A stretch of DNA of 64,000 nt, from positions 47,244,346-47,308,345 of the forward strand of contig NC_134648.1 in the NCBI RefSeq assembly GCF_030463565.1, written 5' to 3'. The translations under genes were made by a program, and so were the position numbers. Positions 58,712 to 64,000 of this stretch are shown here, one piece after another. The DNA is from Pelecanus crispus. Its lineage: Eukaryota; Chordata; Aves; Pelecaniformes; Pelecanidae. Every line of letters begins with the position of its first letter. Within the stretch, counting starts at the first letter, position 1. The notes beneath the pieces were generated by a model, which was given only the letters and a program-made list of their open reading frames with translations, did no database searches and was not told the origin of the DNA.

Positions 58712-58986
58712 ATTGGGTATTAGGAAAAATTTCTTCATGGAAAGAGTAAAGCATTGGAACAGGCTGCCCAGAGAGGTGGTGGAGTCACCATCCCTGGAGG
58801 TGTTAAAAAAACAGGTAGACGTGGCACTTCGGGACATGGTTTAGTAGGCATGGTGGTGTTGGGTTGATGGTTGGACTGATGATCTTAGAGGTCCTTTCCA
58901 ACCTTAGTGATTCCTAGTTTTTACTTTCATTAAAAATAATCCAGCCACCAAGCCAGGAAATATGAAATTACTACTCTACCCTTAAT

Positions 58987-59098
58987 TGGTTTAGTGCTGG
59001 ACTTGGTAGTGTTAGATTAATGGTTGGACTGGCTGATCTTAAAGGTCTTTTCCAACCTAAATGATTCTATGATTCTATGATTCTGTGATTCTATGATC
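58987..59098 (+). mobile_element. Second CR1 3' end fragment
   Basis: Contains 'gttggactggctgatcttaa', 'ggtcttttccaacctaaatg' and then four tandem ATTCTATG/ATTCTGTG units, the diagnostic avian CR1 3' terminus. It lies about 60 bp after the interrupted CR1 and is a separate insertion or a duplicated end. Confidence 0.9.
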
Positions 59099-59654
59099 TT
59101 GCGAAGGCACTCTCGGTTCCTGTAGAACCGTGTGGCTCAGAAACTGTGCTCACGGGCCGGGGTGTCTAGAGAGTCCAAGCAGCTATTTCAGCACCTCTGA
59201 TGGCATGAAGCCGGATGTTTCTGCAAAATACTACGCTTCCAGCTCTACACTTCCAAGGAGCACATCTCGGCCTTGATCCTTAGGTTTCCTCCGTGCACCC
59301 TCATTTCCCTGCTGACCCGTATCTGTCTCGGAATACGGGATGAGCAAGAAAGCCGGGGACGCCGGCGTCGTCCTGCCCGGCTCTTTTGCGCATCTCTCCC
59401 GGGGGCCGGTGCCCCGTGCCGTGGCTGGGGCCGTGTTTATGCAAGCACGGGCGCCTCCGTCCCGCCCTAAGCCCACCTCCCGCGGCACGGCTGGAGGCGA
59501 AGCGGGGCCGGGGCCTGCCCCGCCGGGGCGGCCCTTCTCGGCGCGGGGGCGGGCGGCCGCCCCAGCCCGCCGGCGGGCACCGGCCCCAGCCCGCCGAGCA
59601 GCGGCCCCGCCGCCGCCGGTGCCGGCTTTTTGGCATCCCTAATCGCGGCTGGCC

Positions 59655-59774
59655 CCTGTGATTGGCTGCGCGGCTCTGACCCCGCTCGGGCTCCCGGCTG
59701 GGCGGATAAAAGGGGCCTGAGCCGGGGGCTCCCAGGCATTCCCGGAGCGGGCACCAGGGACCGCCGGCCGCAGC
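59655..59774 (+). promoter_or_regulatory. VSX2: VSX2 core promoter and short 5' UTR (predicted)
   Basis: An inverted CCAAT box (GTGATTGGCTG, core 59661-59665) is followed 40 bases later by a TATA-like GATAAAAG at 59705-59712. An initiator-like GCATTCC places a start near A 59738, about 32 bases after the TATA-like box. A 5' UTR of about 37 bases follows. The ATG context (cagcATGA) has A at -3. A CTAATCG homeodomain-like word lies at about 59639. The start is predicted, not measured. Confidence 0.6.
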
Positions 59775-60216
59775 ATGACGGGCAAAGCGGGCGCGGCGCT
59801 GGCCCCCAGCCTGCCCGGTAAGCCCAAGCCCGACGGCGCGGCCGCCGCCCCCGCCGCCGCGCCGCAGCCTCCTCCGCCGCCCCCCGCGGCGGGGGCCAAG
59901 CCCAGCTCCGGGCCCACCCCTCCCCGCTGCACCGGCTTCGGCATCCAGGAGATCCTGGGCTTGAATAAGGAGCCGCCGTCGCACCCTCGGGCCGCCCTGG
60001 ACTCGCTGCCCGCCGGGCACCTGCTGGCGGCCCGCTCCGTGCTCAGCCCCGCCGGGGTGGGCGGCGTGGGCATGGGGCTGCTGGGCGCCGGCGGCATCCC
60101 CGGCTTCTACACCCAGCCCACCTTCCTGGAGGTGCTCTCCGACCCCCAGAGCGTCCATCTGCAGCCCCTGGCCCGGGCCCCCGGGCAGCTGGACAGCAGC
60201 CAGACGGCCAGCTCAG
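59775..60216 (+). CDS. VSX2: VSX2 (CHX10) exon 1: visual system homeobox 2, N-terminal part
   Basis: The frame starts ATG at 59775 and runs 147 codons plus one base to a consensus donor (TCAG then GTAGGC) at 60216/60217. It opens MTGKAGAAL, as in VSX2 orthologues. The conserved octapeptide-type motif [10 protein letters not shown] sits at residues 55-64, followed by [14 protein letters not shown] and [21 protein letters not shown], which I recognise as VSX2 rather than VSX1. VSX2 is a paired-like homeodomain (CVC) transcription factor in the nucleus. It maintains retinal progenitor proliferation, represses pigment-epithelium fate (MITF) and later specifies bipolar cells; loss causes microphthalmia in mammals. 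Residues about 16-50 are alanine/proline-rich and longer than the human segment as I remember it. The frame continues open into intron 1 to 61028, but splice sites and homology show that is not coding. Confidence 0.95.
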
Positions 60217-61517
60217 GTAGGCACGTCCCCGGCCCCCGGGGACCCCGCTGCGCCCCGCCAGCGCCGCCGCCCGCCCCCCAGCAGCGGCCGGCACCCGGCG
60301 CCCCGGCGGGAGGCCGCATGCCCGGCGGCGGGAAGGCGATTTCGTTTCGGTCCCGAGGAGGAGGAGAAGGGCGGGCGGGCGGGACCGCATCTTCCCCCCG
60401 TCCGGGGCTGCAGCCGCGGTCTGATGGCGCGGCCGGGGGCGCCCGGCCCGGGGATGCGCGGAGCCCCCGCGGAGCGACCCCCCCGCGGCCCCGGGGGCCG
60501 CCACTCGTTGCCGGCGAATTAGGGGCCGCTCGGCCTCCCTTTCCTAGACGGCAGCAGCCACCCGCAAACCCTGCCCGCAGGCCCCGCTCCCAGGCCGCCT
60601 CGGGTCCCCCCGGGACGGCGGGCAGCAGCGCCCGGTCCCGGCCCCGGGGGCAACCCCCAGCCTCCTCCCGGGAGCGGCCGGAGCCGTCCGGAGCGGCGCG
60701 GTGCCCCCGGCCCGGGCGGTGCCCGCCGCCCCCGCCCGCAGCACGGCCCGCCGGGCGGTGCGGCACCGGGGCCGGCGAGGCGCCGCGGGCCGGAGCGGGG
60801 CCGGAGCGGGGCCGGAGAGCGGGGCCGGCCCCGGCCCCCGCGGGGCGCAGCGGCGCGCATCGAAATGTGGGTCCCGGCTCCGTCCCCCGGCTGCTCCTTC
60901 GGGGCAAAGGCGACTTCGCCCTGCCCTTAGCACCCCCCGGCCGGGGCGCCCCTGGGGAGCGGGGGGCGGCGGGCAGGCACCAGCTCTTCCCGGGATTTTT
61001 GGTTTTTTTTTTCCTGGTAGCTCCATAAACCTCAATTTTTTCCTCCTCGCTCCGGTGTTTCTGCGGGGAAGTCCGGGATCCCCGGGCTGGGGCAGGCGGC
61101 CGCGGGTGCCCGGCCGCGGGGAGGGGGCTGCAGCTCCCCCATTTTCCTACGGTTTTGTTGAGCTTGCCGGCCTCTGCATTCTACCAGCGCGACAACAGCA
61201 GCCCCAGCAAACGACTCCGGGAGAGAGGGGCGAGAGCGAGAGCCCGGTCCCGGTCCGGAGCCTTCCCTGGGCGGGGGGGATCGCCCCAAGCGGCCCGGCC
61301 CGGGACCGGGACCGGGGGCAGCGCGGGGGCCGGGGCTGGGGCCGCGCCGGGCTGGAGGGAGCGGCCGGCGGCGGGCTCCGTCCGCGGCGCGATCGCAACG
61401 AAACCTTCGGCCGGAGCCGCCGGAGGGAGCGGAGCCACCGGGCCCGGTCCGGCCCTGCCCGGGGGTCCCCGGCGGGGAGGGAGCCCCAGCCCACGGCCGC
61501 TGCCTGTCTCTCCGCAG
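60217..61517 (+). other. VSX2: VSX2 intron 1 (1301 bp)
   Basis: GT at 60217-60218 and AG at 61516-61517 (ctgtctctccgcag). Phase 1: one base (G) of the Asp codon is in exon 1 and AT is in exon 2. It is extremely GC-rich, with a T-rich stretch near 61000-61040. No additional exon is seen. Confidence 0.9.
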
Positions 61518-61602
61518 ATTCCGAGGATGTCTCCTCCAGCGACCGGAAAATGTCCAAATCCTCCCTAAACCAGAGCAAGAAACGAAAGAAGAGGCGGCAC
61601 AG
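61518..61602 (+). CDS. VSX2: VSX2 exon 2 (linker and basic stretch before the homeodomain)
   Basis: 85 bp after the acceptor ctccgcag. It joins exon 1 in phase 1 and gives DSEDVSSSDRKMSKSSLN, then QSKKRKKRRH, with a split Arg codon (AG here) before the donor gtaagc at 61603. This matches VSX2: an acidic/serine linker, then a lysine/arginine-rich nuclear localisation stretch immediately ahead of the homeodomain. Compared with the human sequence I remember, it carries SSLNQSK in place of SALNQTK, a conservative change. The next exon (homeodomain, starting with the Thr-Ile-Phe-Thr-Ser region) is not in the window. Confidence 0.95.
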
Positions 61603-64000
61603 GTAAGCGAGCGGCCGCCGCCCCGCCGGCTCCCGCCGCCCCCTCCCCAGGGCACCGGGCACCGGCAGCGCCGAGCCCCGCCGCCCCGGCCGGCCCGAGC
61701 CGCTCCGGCCGGAGCGAAATATCCCTCCCGGCACCGGCCGCCGGAGAGCCCCCGCGCCCCTGCCGCTTCTCCCCTGGGCCCTTTCCTTTTTTCTCCCCCT
61801 CCCGTCCAAAATAAATCGGATTTGGGGACGCGGGGGGGATCGGCCACAGGTGTAATTTTATTTAATATTTCTGGCTGCGGATCCAGGTATACCGAGCCGC
61901 AAACCCGAGCAGCCCGTGAGCATCTGGGCGGGATGCAGATCACCGGTGTTCAGGGGGAAAAGAATCATCAACCTGTCCGAAACTGAAGCAGTTAAATAAT
62001 CAAAACCGTTCCGTGCTCTGCATATAGCGATCTTAATACTGGCTGTCAGCAAGGGACAATTTCTATCAGTGATTTAAATATTTTATTACTTATAAATAAA
62101 TGTTTTGCCAATAGATTAAATAGTTGGGAATCAGACACAGCCTGCAGAGAAGCTGAAGAAGGCTGGAGAATTGCTTAAGGAAATGAAGATCCACTTTGGG
62201 AGGTCCGGAGGGAATTTGGTTTCCCCTTGGGAACGGTCAGGGTAGTAGACTTTGCCTGACTTCTCCCACAGTTAAAATGGAGTTGGGTTGTCTGCACCTT
62301 ATAAACAGAAACGAAAAATCCCGTGCTGGGTTCTGGCATTGCTGTGGCCAGAGAGTCAGGACAAAGGAAGGCCAGACACCATCCACCGAGGGTGATTTAG
62401 GAATAATTAAATCAATCCTGCCATGTTGCAGGAAGGGTGGATTAAAAGATGCCCCGGTGAAAGCTTAGCAGGATGCGGGGTGGAAGGAGATGGACTATCC
62501 CAGGAGGTGTCCTGCTATTCGTGCAACAAGAGGCTTGGTCTGGAGGGCTCATCCCAAACCCAGGGTCCCTTCCCAGGCAAATGCTCCCAGTTTGGGTGCT
62601 CTGGAGTAAATACGGGTTTGTTTTCTTTGTGGACCAGACAGGACTGGGTGAAAACACAGCAGGGGCTGGTGTACAGGTCACAGTCTGGGTGGGAGGGAGG
62701 AAATGAAATTCAGATTCGTTTTATTTTCAGTTCTAGATGGAAACAAAGCTGCAACATTTAGCTGTAGTTGTATATTCTATACTAAATGGTTAAGACCTCT
62801 AGCTGTACCAGGAACAGGCTGGGAGATGAAAGGCCAGTAGTCTGCAGATATCTGCAGGATAGAAAAACCAAAAGGGAGAGTGGATTGTGTATTGCAAAAG
62901 AGACAGGGGCTACCCAGGGATGAGAGCTAGAAGGGGAAAACTTCAGCTGGATGTCAGGCAAAACCCTCCTGCTGGTGAGCCTTGCTGGGCTTCGGCGTTC
63001 TGCTCAGAGGAGGGTGGAGCGGAATGCTTGAAATCTAATCTGGATCAAAATTGGAATAATTTTTCCTGTGGTCTCAGAGAGAGAAAATACACGACTTAAT
63101 GTGCCTCTGTGGTCCCTAGAGTTCACAGATTTGTCGGAGCTGAAGGAAAACTGTTTGAAAAGAGAATGGATTTAGGAGTGAATTTAAAGACGGATCTGAT
63201 TGCAGGCAGGTCCCCTGCATTTGCATGCTGCTTTTGTTAGTAACGTTATTGATCTGGTGGAATCCTTTCAATTCTGAATAGTGGAGGATATTTCTGAGAT
63301 TTTCTGTTTATACTCTCTGGAATTGTAGGGCTTTTCTGAAATTCGGATGTATTTTAGAAAAAGACTTTTTTTCCTCTTTCCTTTCCCCTTCTGGGAGCTA
63401 CATGTTTCTTAGTTTGATAATATATTTATACATTTACTTTGAACAAAGGCTGCAATTTGTTGGGTTTTATTTTTTGCCATTGGAGTGTTGTTAGTTTCTA
63501 TCGAAAATTATGTTTTGTGCACTAGCAGGGTCGGAGGGTGGGAGTTTTAACCCTCGGGGGAGTGGAAGTGGTCTGAGACCTCTCATCCATCCCCTGGAGA
63601 AGGGCTTTCATCCATCTCGGCTTTCCAGCTGCTGATTTTTCAATCTGGTTGTCCCAAACTGAGAACTGGCTGCACAGAGGCAGGTTGGGCTGCTGCCTGC
63701 CCAGGGCGGTCCAGGAGGATTTCCAGAGGATAATGGGGTAATGCAAACTGGCAGGGAGCAGCTAATGGGATATCGGAGTGGAAGCAACTGGAATGGAGCT
63801 GGCACTGGCTCTCGTAGGGAAAGACTGGTGAAAAGCAGTGGGGAGCAGAATGGATAAAACCTTTGGAGGATTCAGCCAATGCCCTGGGTTCCAGGGGAGG
63901 ATTATTTGCTCATGGAGATTGAAGAGGCTAAGGACCAGCAGCTGGGGAAGGGCTCAGCACCTCTCCAGATGGGGTGCTCGGGGGATGCTGCTTTATCTCA
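61603..64000 (+). other. VSX2: VSX2 intron 2 (continues past window end)
   Basis: Begins gtaagc. I searched for the homeodomain exon (TIFTSYQLEELEKAF region) and did not find it, so the intron is at least 2.4 kb. After the CpG island ends near 61830 the sequence is unique. An AT-rich block at about 61850-62120 contains TTATTTAATATTT, GTTAAATAATC and AGTGATTTAAATA words, and a T-rich AT block lies at about 63230-63500. Both are candidate intronic regulatory sequence. No repeat family was recognised. Small frames here have no domain. Confidence 0.85.

Larger units (their letters stand above)
57800..58925 (+). mobile_element. CR1 LINE, 5'-truncated, interrupted by a solo LTR
   Basis: The left part (57800-58124) encodes CR1 ORF2 C-terminal motifs ([34 protein letters not shown]). 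The right part (58712-58925) resumes the same frame region exactly where it broke off and ends with the CR1 3' words 'gatggttggactgatgatct' and 'ggtcctttccaacct'. The two parts differ from a continuous element only by the LTR at 58125-58711 plus its duplicated ATTGG. The CR1 is therefore older than the LTR. Confidence 0.93.
59340..61830. promoter_or_regulatory. VSX2: CpG island over VSX2 promoter, exon 1, intron 1 and exon 2
   Basis: About 2.5 kb with very high GC and abundant CpG. Promoter CpG islands of this size are typical of developmental homeobox genes and Polycomb targets. Long open frames on both strands here (for example minus strand 59301-60158 and 60107-60907) are effects of the composition. 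Confidence 0.9.

Noticed and set aside
59301..60158. 285-codon minus-strand frame opposite the VSX2 promoter and exon 1
   Set aside because: Gly/Arg/Ala-rich antisense of a CpG island with no recognisable domain. A composition artefact.
59775..61028. 417-codon continuous frame from the VSX2 start
   Set aside because: Only the first 147 codons match VSX2. A consensus donor lies at 60216/60217 and exon 2 at 61518 restores the known protein. The rest is GC-rich intron read-through.
61032..61943. 303-codon minus-strand frame in VSX2 intron 1 and exon 2
   Set aside because: Same cause: high GC removes stops. No domain seen and it overlaps a verified exon on the other strand.
61603..64000. Search for the VSX2 homeodomain exon
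   Set aside because: No segment encoding the TIFTSYQLEELEKAF region was seen, so it should lie right of the window.
1..64000. CRISPR arrays, operons, tRNA or rRNA genes
   Set aside because: No regularly spaced identical repeats, no cloverleaf-like tRNA with A/B boxes and no rRNA words were recognised. The sequence is vertebrate nuclear DNA.

Overview
The window reads as vertebrate nuclear DNA from a bird. The mobile-element remains are mostly CR1 LINEs, several with the avian-type 3' end (a repeated ATTCTATG unit next to CCAACCTAAATG). A solo endogenous-retrovirus LTR of a type I associate with birds, probably neoavian, is also present. Gene density is very low: only three coding exons can be supported in 64 kb. 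Two belong to a gene encoding a Visual System Homeobox 2 (VSX2/CHX10) protein and one is the last coding exon of LIN52. The order LIN52 then VSX2 on the same strand matches the arrangement I know from human chromosome 14.

Layout: 1-9864 is the 3' terminal intron of LIN52. It holds a candidate conserved regulatory block (about 2560-3000), two old MIR/CORE-SINE fragments and a degenerate tandem repeat of about 65 bp (9156-9575). The last LIN52 coding exon is 9865-9920, followed by its 3' UTR. From about 11.4 kb to 59.7 kb is a gene desert of about 48 kb between LIN52 and VSX2. It contains old CR1 fragments (mostly minus strand), MIR fragments, two CpG-rich islands without a recognisable gene (about 28.57-28.96 kb and 48.52-49.42 kb) and several non-repeat blocks rich in homeodomain, POU, OTX/CRX and SOX-like motifs. 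Just before VSX2 lies a CR1 copy split by a solo LTR with an exact 5-bp target duplication. VSX2 starts inside a dense CpG island with a CCAAT box, a TATA-like box and a short 5' UTR. Exon 1 is 59775-60216 and exon 2 is 61518-61602. The homeodomain exons lie beyond the right edge.

How it fits together: LIN52 is a housekeeping subunit of the MuvB/DREAM cell-cycle complex. VSX2 is a retinal progenitor and bipolar-cell transcription factor whose expression in mammals depends on distal upstream enhancers. The main interest of the window is therefore the desert. It appears to carry the avian VSX2 regulatory landscape, including repeated TAATTA(GC) sites of the kind VSX2 itself binds, which suggests autoregulation. 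No unambiguous novel protein-coding system was found. All regulatory calls are motif-based inference without alignment.
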